A program made the position numbers and the translations under genes. 64,000 nt of DNA from assembly GCF_036417845.1 (NCBI RefSeq), contig NC_089978.1, positions 36,572,682 to 36,636,681 of the forward strand, in the 5' to 3' direction. This document shows positions 34,205 through 46,506 of this stretch, piece by piece. Under the pieces are notes generated by a model. That model did not search any database. It saw only the letters and a program-made list of their open reading frames with translations, and was not told where the DNA came from. How positions within the stretch are numbered: the first letter of the stretch is position 1; each line of letters starts with the position of its first letter. The DNA comes from Apteryx mantelli. Its lineage: Eukaryota; Chordata; Aves; Apterygiformes; Apterygidae.

Positions 34205-34264
34205 GTGTTAGCGTGATGCTAACACAAGTGCTTGGTTAGCATGCTATGCTAATGTGACTAACCT
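34205..34264. repeat. Paired short stem-loops sharing TTAGC/GCTAA
   Basis: TGTTAGC-GTGAT-GCTAACA forms a perfect 7-bp stem. It is followed by TTAGCAT-GCT-ATGCTAA, another perfect 7-bp stem, itself enclosed by GGTTAG...CTAACC. The structure is seen directly; its meaning is unknown. Confidence 0.7.
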
Positions 34265-37200
34265 GCTTCCAGAGTGCAAGCACTGTGCCACATAAATGAC
34301 CCAACTTGATTAGAAATACCCAGTAAAATCCTCCATTGCACTGGGCAGGGTGGCAATGGTACAACGACAGACACTTTCCTCAGTGCTGGAAACTCTGCAT
34401 CTGGAGTTGGGAATGATGATGCCTTTTGTGGCTCTGCTTAGTAGATTTTGTTGTTCTTGGCTAATTTTGCGTGCATCTGTGTGGCTCAGTTAATCAGCTC
34501 CTGATTTGTAATCAGGATGGGCCAAAACAAGGTGCTGAAAGACTCAGGCAATGTAAGGTTACTGCCACTGCCTGTTCAATGGAAGATAGTATTTGAAAGA
34601 TTGGCATAAAAGAACTCAAGTCTTGATGTTTATGTGGGAAGCGCATGCATAAGCAGTACAAATCATTACCATCTGTATTATGAACAGACCCCAGAGCATT
34701 AACCTGTTCTATTAGTTGCCTATGCTGGAAATACTGTTTGTGTTAGCAAAGCTGAAGTACAAATCCTTCTTATGCATAATACAGGACATTTTATACATTT
34801 GACAGGAAAGCAATTTGAAGCATTTTGAATGGAAACATTCTCTGCTGAATCATTTTATTGTGATGAAAAATACCCCTAAGAAACAGTGACGTTAAAGATG
34901 CCAGCTCTTTGGAACTCAGGAAAGTTTGGAGTAATCAAATGCACCTTGATTTAACATTTTCTGAATCTCCCTTTTAGGTGTGTTTTAAAGGGTGAAGAGA
35001 TTTGTTTTAAATGGGAATAATAATGGTTAACTCTTCATATAGTACCTTTTATCTGTGGGCCACAGAGTCTTTCAATAACAGTAATTTAGCATGGAAACCT
35101 CAATGTTAAGAAAAGGAGAATATAATAATACTCCTCATATTCATGCTGAATTCCATGCCTTTATAAATGGGGAAGGAGAAAAAGTCAGCTGGAAGTTGTG
35201 AGAAGATCTCTTTATCTATAAAGCATTCCCTTTACAGCTTTCCTTCCCTGGAGTAGTCTGTAGCTTTGCAGAACAGGGGAAGGTCAGGTTTCTGCAGGTC
35301 AGAGGAGGCGGGTACGTTGGGGCATTCGTCTCTGCGCTGACTGGAGGGGTATCTTCCCTTAGGGCAGTATGACTCCCGTAGAAGCTTTGAGGCAAAGTCT
35401 GTGCAGCTTCATGCTAGTCCCTGCCACACAGGGCAGGAACTGGGATGGGGGATCCGCACTGCTTCTGGCATTGCGAGCTCCTGCAGGGATTTCTTAGTGC
35501 AAATCTTTGGGAACTGGATTATGTTTTGGAAGTGCTTCTTTGATGTCTTCTTATCGAGGACCTGGGGGCTTTAACTGTGTGTCTGTTCTCTGTGGGAGAT
35601 AGGAAGTGTTTTCTCTTTTCCTTAGCTCAAACTAATTTCTGCTTTTCCCTTTATATTGGCAGTAAGAGAAGTGGCCCAGAGAGGCTGAGAGATGTGTCTG
35701 CAGGCACAGTATCAGGCTCAGGGACGGTGATAAATATTTTTTTCATTCTGATCTTCTGGAATGATGTCCAGAATCTGGGGGGATGGTCACAGTGGGAGAA
35801 CTTGGAAGGTTGATCTTTTTAGTTTTATCCAATGTTAGCTCATCATGTTTCCATATGGAGAAGTATCAGCAAGGAACTTCTCTCTGTTTCAAAGCAGCTT
35901 TCCTAAATGCATTTTAATATAATCAGGTTTATAAACCAACGGCTTTCTAAGTGCACATATTTACCTCCTGAAAGTGCAATTGTGGATTCTTAAGCAGATC
36001 ACAAAATACATTTTTGCAGCCCTTGGGAAAATGTCTGACTATGTCTAGCATGCAAAGGAAATAGGGTTTAGTCCAGGTAGCCCGGATTGACACAAGTCCA
36101 TACTGCTGAGAACTCCCCTGTCTCTATCATAGCTATAGCCTGGAGAAGTCTAGTCAGATTCCTAGTTAGAGAGGTTCCAAACAGAGCCAGGGAATAAAGA
36201 AACAAGCCATGTGGGTGGATGATCAGCAGTTCAACGTGCTCCCTTATCCTCCTTTATTTGGTAGCATAGATCTTCTCTCACTGCGTAGTTTCAGCTTCCA
36301 GTACTGGGATTTCTTTGATTCACAGGCAGATCATGAGGATACCACTCCACAGCTCAGGAAAATGCCTGAGTTCCATGTGAAACATATTTGGAAAACATGA
36401 GTTAGAGCTTTACTCCACTATCAGCCTACATGGGGTTATGGACAGGTGGTCCTAAGTAATAGGTCCAAAGCAGTCTGAAGATTGATAGGTGAAACAGGAT
36501 AGAGGTGAAAGCTGGAAATACAGGCATGCTGCCAAAGCAGAAAGGATGGTGCTTGTCTTTGAAAGGATTGGGGAGAACAAATAAAGATGACACAGACAAC
36601 TTCAGGATTTCTGGACTCAAAATCTTTAAGAGAAATAATGTTTGCTGAAAGTTTCCTGACACTTGAATACTTCTTTATTAAGTAAGCTTTTAGGACATTT
36701 TTACTTTAAACAAGTAGTGTGTGTTTACAACTTGTAAAAATGTTAGCAAAGTATTTTTGGTCAAGAATTATTTTGTACCCATAAATCTCACAACTCCATA
36801 TAATGAGAAATGCTTTTAATTGAAGAATGCACTGAACAGGGTTTGATGGTAGCAGCTCTGGAGCTACTCCAGGAGTTATTCCTTCATATATCTTGGTGAA
36901 GGATTATTAGCAGTCTGCAACAGGCTGAAAACCATCCTGCTTTAGCCTACATAGCATATTAAGAAACATTAACTTTAGGGAACAAAACACAAGATGTAAC
37001 ACAAGGTGTTACCATAGGTACTGTTGGAGGTATTGATGAGGTTTCAGTTTTGCTGCTGAAAAAGGATGCTCCAAAGAGTATCACTTCTATTTAGACATTG
37101 CAGACATGATCAGCAGAAAAGTGGTTAATGTGCTGAGAGCTGGAAAAGAGATCATGACTAAATGGAGCAAAAATTGCCATTTTGTACCTGATTTTCACAA

Positions 37201-39079
37201 TCCTGCCTTCGTTTGCAGCTGTATTGTGTCATCAAACTATGTGCAATCCATGGGGTTTCAGCTGCATGACTCCCATTAACTTTAATCAGAGTCAAGAGAA
37301 TAAACAGCTGAGTGAAGCACTCTGAAAATGCACCCCTCTGCTCTTAACAATTGTGTTACTCTGTGTCGTGCAGTGGGGACTCTTCAGAAGGCAAAGCTGA
37401 ATGCCCTGTCATTTCAATACCTGCTCTTTGTGCATAATGTTAGCAGTGTGGTTTGCAGACTGCTCCATACTACAGCAGACAACTGATTTCACTACACGAA
37501 TGTCCGAATGATTGACTTCAGCATCTCTTTACGTGAAACAGATACAAATCTTTCAGGGAGACAGCAGCTGTGTTGTGTACATCTGTGTGAGGTTATACAG
37601 GATGGAAAAGCTGCTTAGGAAAAATCAGTGTTGTTGTCCTTTAATGAAGATTGTTGCCAGGATACCATCAAGTCATACAGGATAACTGTAGCTGTGGCAG
37701 TTCTAGTGTTAAAGAAATAAATAACAGCAGTCAGAACTAGGACCAAATAATCAAGGCTAGAGCAGGGGTCTAGGTGCAAGGTGATATATACCTACTGCCA
37801 GATTTATATGAACTATAGCAAGCATGCAAAGCCCAGGATGGTCCACGCAAGCAGCCCGACTGCAGTCAGAGCCCATGAGATGCTGACAATCCTCATCTCT
37901 CATTAGTGTTGCTGGCCGAGAGATATGGGTGCTCAGAAATGTAGATGGGCAGTGAGCATGTAGAGCTGGCAACTAGCCTTCTCCTTCTATATGTGCTTCC
38001 TGGCTTTTGTGCCTGGACTCAATTGTTCTGAGTAAATATTCACTCTCATTTACAAATCTGCATTCTGAATAATTTCTTCAGCATTCAAACATGCCTCAAC
38101 CTTTTACATGACCCTTAGAGTGCAGATAAAACCACTGAGATTTCCTGTGGGAACTTTAAAAAAACAATAACCACAAACTCCTCTGAAGGGCAGATAAAAT
38201 GTGGTGAAGGTTTCATTAGCAACAAACTCTAGCCCTTTTAGTTGCACTAGCAGCCATATTTTTTGTTCAGCGGAACAGTTTTTGCACAGATGTCAAGTTT
38301 GCTACTCCAAGAATGTGAAAATGAGAACAGAGTTTTCAATGCATTTGGATCAATAGGCATAATCAGGTCTCAGGACTACCCTTCCTTATCCAGATAAACA
38401 GTAATTCTTTACAATGATTTCTGAAGTGTACCATGTTCCCATTTACTTAGACACGCAGTGCATATAGTGGGAACCATTGAAAAGTGTTGTCCTGCATTAT
38501 CTGAGGGATTTTGAAGGAAATGAAGCAAATCTGCTTTACAATAGATTGTTCCTGCAAGGAAGGATCTCACAGAACCTAATCTTTTTTTCATTCTTTTTTT
38601 TAATGTAGCCTGCACAACAGAGGCAGCTCTTCAGCATCATTTGTATGATAATAGCATTATTTTGTCCCAAATATGGTGCACATCTGAAGGACCTCCATAG
38701 TCACATGAGGGGGATTGTTCAATCTAGACAAGGGGGAGGCAACTGTGGGGGGGAACAAGTCCAAACACAGTGAAGTGAATTTCAGATATTACCATTAAAT
38801 CATTACATTACCTTTCCCCGCTGCTGCCAAAAAGCCTTTTCAGCAAAAAGGGCGTTTGGTTTCCCAGGGAATTTCTGCTAGACCAGGATAAACTGGACTT
38901 TTCCAAGGGACTTAGTCTCCTGAACTTCACCCGTCTGCCTAAACTTGGATTGCAATAGAGCTTTACACAGTGAATGAATGCTTATCTCTAAAATAGAGGT
39001 CCTTTTCAGTGTACATGGGTAGTGAAATATAAACTTCTGAGAATTTTAAGGCAAAGTATGAAGTCAGTTGGACCTTTAT

Positions 39080-39310
39080 GTAGTTTAGGTCTGGAGCCAT
39101 TTGAAGTGCCTGGGGGTACTGTGCCTGGCCTTTGGCTACCTTTCTAGAGGGGTGTGGGTTTTCTATACTTGACAGCCTGTAGATTATTGCGTGGACCAAA
39201 ATCCTATACAAGAGCAATGGAAGCGAGTTCCTAAAGAATTTAAACACCCAGAGGGTTAGGAGGGTTCCAAAGTCGGCACAATGGGTTGCTGTCTGAGATT
39301 TAGGTGGCAT
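39080..39310. repeat. Unclassified interspersed repeat, copy 2
   Basis: TTAGGTCTGGAGCCATTTGA followed by AGTGCCTGGGGGTACTGTG matches GTCTAGTGCCATTTGAGATG at 61.17 kb and GTCTAGGGCCATTTGAGGTG at 39.94 kb. Family unknown. Confidence 0.4.
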
Positions 39311-39904
39311 TGAGGCAGACTGCTTCCTTTTGTTCTTTCACTGTAGATTACATAGGGAGCCCAGACAAATTTGCTTCCTAATTTAGGCACTTCCTTGTGG
39401 CCATGTGAACCCTCTGCCCAGTTCTGGTTAGAGTTCTATTTCCATAGGCTTCCATGAGTGAAACTGTGCTATATATAATACTATAATAAGTAGTTTTATT
39501 TTAGCAGAGCAAATAATATGGCATGGATGCTTTAAATATAGAACTCAGCCCACTTTTTCTTTTCATAAAATGTCATTGAATAACTCATGAAATACTTGTT
39601 GTGACTGGCTGTGTTTCATTCATGGTCCTTTCAATATGATGAGTTTGCTGTGAATATTTGAACTTCACTCTTGTTACTGTATTGCAAAACTGTATGAATC
39701 AGATGGAATGGGATTTATTTTATAGATCCTTACCTGTCTAAAAGATGCATCTAGTCTAAGGTAGTTGTATAGGTGCCCTCTATAGAAAGAGTTGGGCATG
39801 TTCCAATGTTGATTCATGCCATCCTTAAGGAAAAGGATGAAATAATAAAAATAGGTGGGCTGGAAAACACTCTGGAGTTTTGTGGCACATAAATGACTTA
39901 GATT

Positions 39905-40290
39905 AGATACGTGAGGCTCAATTCTGTTGCCTACACTGAGATGTCTAGGGCCATTTGAGGTGCCTTTGGATATTCTGTCTTGCCTCTACCTGGTCTAGTG
40001 GGGCACACGTTTTTTTAGCTCGTGTTATATGTGCGAACCCTAGAGCATCTCAAATGGCACCAGGTGCTTACGTGAGGGCAACTGAATCCATGAATGCATG
40101 TCTCTTAGTCATCATGGTCAAAGAAACTAGCAATTTCTTTAGCTGATCAAACGTATATGTTTACTGTAGGTTGTGCTGAGTAGCTCTCTAGCCTCTGCTG
40201 GCTGTATTCATTTGGACTCTTGGAAACCTGCCTCACAGGTAGATACCTGCATCGTAGACACCTACATGCAGGGGTCTGAATCCTGCCATT
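39905..40290. repeat. Unclassified interspersed repeat, copy 3
   Basis: GTCTAGGGCCATTTGAGGTG at about 39940 and the inverted-sense word AGCATCTCAAATGGCACC at about 40046, then GGCAACTGAATCCATGA. These match the family at 61 kb. Both orientations of the core word occur within 110 bases, which suggests an inverted or compound unit. Confidence 0.45.
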
Positions 40291-42017
40291 GTATTCGGGA
40301 GGACTTCAGCTGCATGAGATGAATCTCACCCAAGGGTTTTGTTTCTGATGAAAAAATAACAAATAATAGATTTTTCAATTTGACGGTTGAGCCAAAAAAT
40401 CATGGAGAAAAACCTAGCTCAGCTCACACCAAACTGGAGCACCTCTCTTTTTTAGGAGGGAGATGCAGGGACCCCTAGATGACATTATTTGTTCCATAGT
40501 GGCATAAATAAAATGTATAGTTTCAACTAAAAACATATGTTCCATATATAGTTTAATTCCCTTATTTTTAAAGGAGGTCAATTTTGATATGAAAAAGCCA
40601 TTACAAAATAAAAAATGTAAAAGATTCCTTTTGAAAATATTGAAATGAAATGCTATGCCATTTTTAAAGTTTCACACCTGTTTTTTCAGAAGTGTCAAAT
40701 GAATGCAAGTCAAATTTACATCATTTCTATCACGTGAAAACAACATTTTAAATCAAATTTATTATTCACCTATATTTTGGAGATAGTTCTTATCTGTGAA
40801 CAGACAACGTATAACTAGCACAGTGTGAATTCAGTTATTACAAGAAGATTGGCAATTCATTCTCTGTGACTAGTAACATTGTAACAGAATGACTGAAAAT
40901 TCAAGTACCACAATATTCATGTTGAAAAGGTTGCACAGAACAGACAGTGAATGGAAACTCAGTTTTGACTTCTAAAGAAATAATCTGGGATTGTGGTTTT
41001 GCTTGAAACAAAATGAACTTAACTTGGCATATGAGACAAAAGTAAGGTCTAGTCCTCCTATCTGATGTGTTTAACCTTAACTTAAATTTTAAGCTGCTTG
41101 TGAAACAACCTTCCTATGATGAGTACCTTATTTTTCCATATAGATGCTCTCTGTGTAGATATCTGTGAATGGCAGGTATTTCTGAAAACATCTGAAAAAT
41201 AATGTAGCCCACCTACATTTGGTCACTTGAAATGGGAATCTTCCTGCAGAGACCTTCACATTTACATATTTGCTATGTAGGGACTGAAGCATTTAATTTA
41301 GAAGGACTGCCTCATTATGAGCCCAATATTTAAAGCTTAAATCAGGGGCCAGGATCAGGCAGCTGGATTCTGTTCTAACAGCCTAGCAGCATTATTTCCA
41401 GCCAGCTGGTTAGAGTTAGGGATAGAAAGAATACAGATACCTCTATCATGCACGTTTCCTAAAATGATAGCCGAGTCTGCCATAAGTCATTTAACCCCCT
41501 TTTCTCCCAGTCATTGGTCTAAACAAAAACAGTGGAGGCGCAGCATTCATTTATGGGGTCTTTTTTAGGGGATCATTTGTAACTTTGCAGAGCACATGTG
41601 AGCTGTTTGCATCATGGGATGTTGCTGAGATGAAGAGGCAAAAGAAACTGAAATGAAAAGTTTCTGGTGATGTGTACAGTGATTTCTTTGCTGTGGCCTG
41701 AAACTTCTGCAAGACAGGGACCTGTATATGAAGCACAGGAATTAGGTTCTTAATTTTGTCAGTATTGTCTTAAAGTATGGCACCACAAGGCTCAGGTTTG
41801 GGGCCTTTCCTTTGAAAGCAGCCCTACGGTCAAATAAGTCAGACTTACTGAGCAGTAGCTCTGCAAGTCTGGAGACTCAGAAGGCGTGAATCCTCCTCCC
41901 TTGCTCAGGGAGCTGGTCTCACTGCATGTACAGAGAATTTCTCTGCTGCACATGCTCATAGCACCCATGGCCTCCAGCATCTTTAAGCCACCACTGATTT
42001 CTGGAGTGAATTTCCTA

Positions 42018-42150
42018 TATGACTTTGGACAAGTCACGCTTTAGTTTTTTCATCTGTAGGCTGGGGATTATGTTGCTGCAGTGAATGGAGGCTAAAAGCA
42101 CTGATGTTTGTAATTTGTGTTGATATTCTCAGAGGGGAGGCAGGCACAAT
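42018..42150 (+). repeat. MIR-like SINE remnant (3' half)
   Basis: ATGACTTTGGACAAGTCACG, then TTTTCATCTGTAGGCTGGGGA, follows the MIR order 'tgtgaccttgggcaagtcac...cctcatctgtaaaatgggga'. A clear though diverged match. Confidence 0.55.
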
Positions 42151-43316
42151 AGCAGTGCAAATAAATTGTTGTGACTGTTTAGTATTGCAGTAAATGGAAA
42201 AGCTCTTCAAAGCAAAGTTCAGAGCAAGTACAATAGAGTGGAAAATTACATGTGCAGAGCTAAGAAAGAGGACAGAAAGACGTGAGGAAGCAATTTCATT
42301 GCAGTTATTCTAGTAATAAATGGGATGTATACATTTATTTGCCAGTGTAGATTATAATATTAGCAAAGAGTCTCTCAAGAAGAACAATATTGGATTTGGG
42401 AGTAAAAAGGAATCAGCCTGGCAAGTTTGCACTGTCAGAAAAGCACAGGTCCAAGCTTGGTCACACAAGTCCAGAATTGCTTCCACTTCCCTTTTCGTAG
42501 GCCTTGTTTAGAGTCAGACAGCGGCATAAGTGGAGCTCCAGAGCTCTCTGGAGAGGGACAGCTGAGCAGGATCACTGCTTTAAAATGGACCCAGGCTGTC
42601 CTCATGAGTCTGCTTATAGTGGGACCAGGCCTATGACAGCTCAGAGCAAAAGAAGATGAATGAGCAGCATTTAGCAGCTTATAGAAAATGAATTATTTTT
42701 TAGCCTGTTTTTTAGAGGAACAGTTATCCCACATCAATGTTGTTGCCATAACACGCAGTGCTACTGGTCACATCAGCGAAGATGCCAGGGCAGAATGAAT
42801 GTTCATCACTGACAAGCATGATCCCTCAAATGTAGCACTGAGGCATACCATGAACTGAAGTCCTTGCCATGTTCCTACATATGCTGTATCATTTCTGTCC
42901 CTAAGGAGGTCTCTTGAGTTCCCAGAGTGTCATTCTGACACTTTTTATGTGCACTTAATTCCCTTACAGTGAGAGATGACACTGAACCAAAGCCCTGATG
43001 TAGACTCTTCTCCATTCTGGGAGGTGGGTAGAAGCATAAGTGAACATGAAGTTATAACTTACAGCTGGTCTATATGACCAGCAAGCCCCTCTTCCTCCGT
43101 TCAAGTAATCAGGAGAATCCTTGGTCTGCTAAGAGTATGGGTTAGTATCTATACCTGAGAGTTTAAGTCCCTTCTATTAAAAACATATGCGTATAGGACA
43201 ATATTTGGAACTACAGTAAGTTATATCAGTTTGAGTGCAGTGGGAGGATGATGGTATATGGCAGGTCATGATATACACTATTTTTTACTAATCTATATAT
43301 CAGACAAATGATAGGC

Positions 43317-43317
43317 T

Positions 43318-43337
<20 letters not shown>
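43317..43337 (+). repeat. (GA)n microsatellite
   Basis: About ten GA units followed by a GGGAGAGGGAGGG purine tail. Confidence 0.9.
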
Positions 43338-43349
<12 letters not shown>

Positions 43350-44000
43350 CCTGTGAGGAAAAAAGATGGGGAGAGAATGGAAAGGATAAAATGAGCAGAG
43401 AAAGTAAACACTAAAAGGTTCAGACCTGAAAGCTATATGAAGCAGGAGAGAAAGAGACTAGCCGTGCTGAAGAAGGAGAACAGAAATAATCCGAGCTGTG
43501 ATAATACAGTATTACATTATTTAAATAACCTGTTTGATTCTTTTTACTTTGTGGGATCTTTTCTTGGAAATTGGGGTCCTTTTGACACTAAAGGAGTGTT
43601 AACCCTCTTTAGAAAGCTGCGCCTGCTACAAAAGGGACTGCTAAGAAAAATTGAAAACAGGCTCTTAACAATGGACGCTTCAGTTATACGGTGCAAGTGT
43701 TGGAAAAGCCTGTCTCAGGGCTTCCAGAGGGCTGCTGCATAGAGCTGAAAAGCGATTACGGCTGGCAAATCACTGTATAGTTTTGCACTGCCAGTCTTGA
43801 GAGTGCCTCAGTAATGGTGTGACTTACTCAATTCAATATAGCCTTGAAAAGGGACCTCTTGAGCTCAGAAATGCTGTTGTGTAGACCACTCATTTGCCTC
43901 GAGGGGATTGTCACAACATTTCCATGGCAATTGCTCCTGTAAGCTGAGAAACATTCAGGAAGCTGCCATAATATAGAGACTGAATAGTATGTACTGACTT

Positions 44001-44032
44001 GTGTGTATATATGTGTGTGTGAGAGAGAGAGT
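44001..44032 (+). repeat. Compound (GT/AT/GA)n microsatellite
   Basis: GTGTGTATATATGTGTGTGT passes into GAGAGAGAGA. Confidence 0.8.
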
Positions 44033-44289
44033 TGTCTAATGGAAGATACATCTGACCTCCTAATGCAGCTGATCTAGCAGAGGTGTTTCTCTCAGTGCTG
44101 TAAGGATCTGTTTTTAGACCAATTTTTGAGCTTTGAGTGGATACATTTGCAGAAATCAGGATTGTTTTGTGAATTATTTGTCAGCAGAAAAAAAGGCTAA
44201 ATGCATAAGATAATGTATTCATAATGCATAATTTGACCATTTTAGAAGCAATTACACTTTTGAAACCATCAGCATAAGTTTAATGCAGA

Positions 44290-44525
44290 CAAAATGGAGC
44301 TCTTATTAGTCCCCCTGAAGTTGTTTTCCTTTCCTCCATCACTGGGCATCATATAGCCACTTTTTCTCACCTGAGTCCTTTCTCCAAATCCCAATATGCA
44401 TGTCATGTTAAAATCTTTCCGTTTCTTCCTGTGCGATTTCACTAAAATTGGGCCTTTTTTCTGTTACTACCCACTGTTATTACCCACCTAGGCCCTTATC
44501 ACCTCTCATTTCACAAACTATAACT
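44290..44525 (+). repeat. L2-like LINE ORF2 remnant
   Basis: GACAAAATGGAGCTCTTATT, TTGTTTTCCTTTCCTCCATC, TTACCCACCTAGGCCCTTAT and CACCTCTCATTTCACAAACT follow the order of the L2 reverse-transcriptase C-terminal coding region ('aagactgaacttct... gcccttatcatctcc..ctggactactgcaa'). Many stops; ancient. Confidence 0.45.
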
Positions 44526-46465
44526 GTGTTTAGTCACCTCAGGAAAATTTCTGTAAATTGCGTGTAAAATCTGTGTTAGGTTGGAATCTGAGGCCAAATT
44601 TTCAGCACAGCCTTTCCCAGTCTTCCTGTCTATGGTTGTGTAGGCTCAAATATTGATATTACTGGTATGTTATAAGACTTGACTTCTTCCTGTCAACTGA
44701 GCTTTACTGGAAGCACCACAGCTTGTGGCTGCAAGGTGTTGAGGGTGCAGAGAGGGGATGCACAAAGTCAGCAAGGACGGTGCAATGTCCTGAATGCACC
44801 AGCAAGGTCCTCAGGGCAGGCTCTTGCAGCAACACAAATGGAGCCTGGTCTGGTTTGTAGCTGTGGCTAAAAAGGCAGAGAAGGGGGCTCATATAGGACA
44901 GGGAAGAGAATAAGGACTTCGTGGGTTTTGTGGTGCCCTGTGTGTACAATGTACTTGTGATCTGATTGACAACATTTGCGATGTGCAAAAGCTGTTGTCT
45001 TTAGCTGTGTTTTTGGCATATCACATGTCTTTTCTTTTGATCTGATGACCTCTTGAATGTTTGGCCAGAAATAAATACCAGGGTGTTCAAACATCCCTAA
45101 GAAACTTCACCGCTATTATTTTCTTGGCTCTGTGCTTCACACTTCTTTCCACTTCTCCATGAGCAAGCTTTTCTTACCATGGTCCGCCTGGCTGATTTCA
45201 ACGTGATCCTGCTGGTCCTGTCTGAACTTGGAAAACGAGTGAACAAACTCCAAATCTATCAGTGTTTTTCCTTTAAGGCAGTGGATGGTGCTAAGAAGAG
45301 AAGACTAAGGGGAGATGTAAATAGGCACAGTCTTTAAGGCTGCACAAATATCTGTGAAGAACAACATAAACTTGGTTGATCGTGCCCTGGTGCTGGGGCT
45401 AGCCTGGATGTTGTGTTGCAATGCTAGCCCTATTCAGGTCCTATTTGTGAGTCCACCTCCTGTTTTGGTGGCTGAGGAATGGGTTTCCCCTATTCTAACT
45501 TGCAACCATAACTTTAAATTCTGGAATTAGACTTGATATCCATCTCCAGCTTCACTCCTGAGTTTTGCCTGTGGCTATTTAGTCTCTTTTCATGTATGCA
45601 CATGAGGCATCTTGCTTTGTCTTTTCATCAGTTTATATCTCTTGAGGGTCTAAGCTGTAGCAGCCTGACTACTTATGATGGTTTTTTACAATGACCTACC
45701 TTGGTCTTCCATATTTCTAACCTTGTATCTTTAATCTGTCCCAACTAGCTTTATCATATGGTTTCCCAAGGCTTTGCAGAATATTTCAAAATTCATCCAA
45801 GCAATCAAGTGTGTCACTTGGAGCTCAGATTGTTAACAGTGCACTGACAGCTGAAAGATATTTCATCTCTCCTTGATGGCTGCAAAGAAAAGGAGTCCTA
45901 AAGTATTTGTTAAACTCTTTAGGAAAATAGTATGTTCCTGTTATTTAACCTACTGCTGGCAGGTGACCTGTCATCCACTATCAGAGAGCAGGATAGAATT
46001 TCTACTTCCTCTGTTGACATTTGCAGAAGCTCATCAAAGAGTAGTTCCTTTTCTCATCTGCTTTCTCTGCTGTGCTTAGATGAAAAACTTCTCATGCGTA
46101 ATCCCTCAGTCAAACCATCCTGGATTTACTTGGTGTTTTAGGGCTTACTGGCTCTTTCCTGTCCCATCCAAGTCACCTTCTGAGTCAGCAGGTGTTTTAT
46201 TCCCTTTAATGACTCAGAGACAGTCATCCTGGACAGTCACCCTGAATCTTGTTATAATATTTAGGGTATTTTCAGTTAGACCATCTTCTGATTTTTCTGA
46301 TTGAAAGATGTAGTCTGACCATACTAATAACTCTCAATGGTTTTTGCAAGATCTGTTATCTTGCTCTTTTTGTGTTCTTTGTGGTCACTACAATCACTGT
46401 TACCACTGAGACAACATTTTAATATGCTTTCTGTTTTCCTCTATAGCTTTAAAAAGTGTGTACAT

Positions 46466-46470
<5 letters not shown>

Positions 46471-46502
<32 letters not shown>
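46471..46502 (+). repeat. (GT)n microsatellite
   Basis: Sixteen GT units followed by ATGTATACATATGTATG. Probably length-polymorphic. Confidence 0.95.

Positions 46503-46506
<4 letters not shown>

Larger units (their letters stand above)
29031..44000. other. Gene-poor downstream flank, first part
   Basis: No exon, RNA gene or conserved protein motif was recognised. Repeat remnants and GC-rich blocks found in it are listed separately. The stretches 35.0-39.0 and 40.4-42.0 kb hold nothing I can name. A gene desert beside OLFM4 also exists in mammals as I recall, so this is not surprising. Confidence 0.6.

Noticed and set aside
43437-43742. 101-codon plus-strand frame
   Set aside because: No recognisable domain, no splice or promoter context, in purine-rich low-complexity surroundings.
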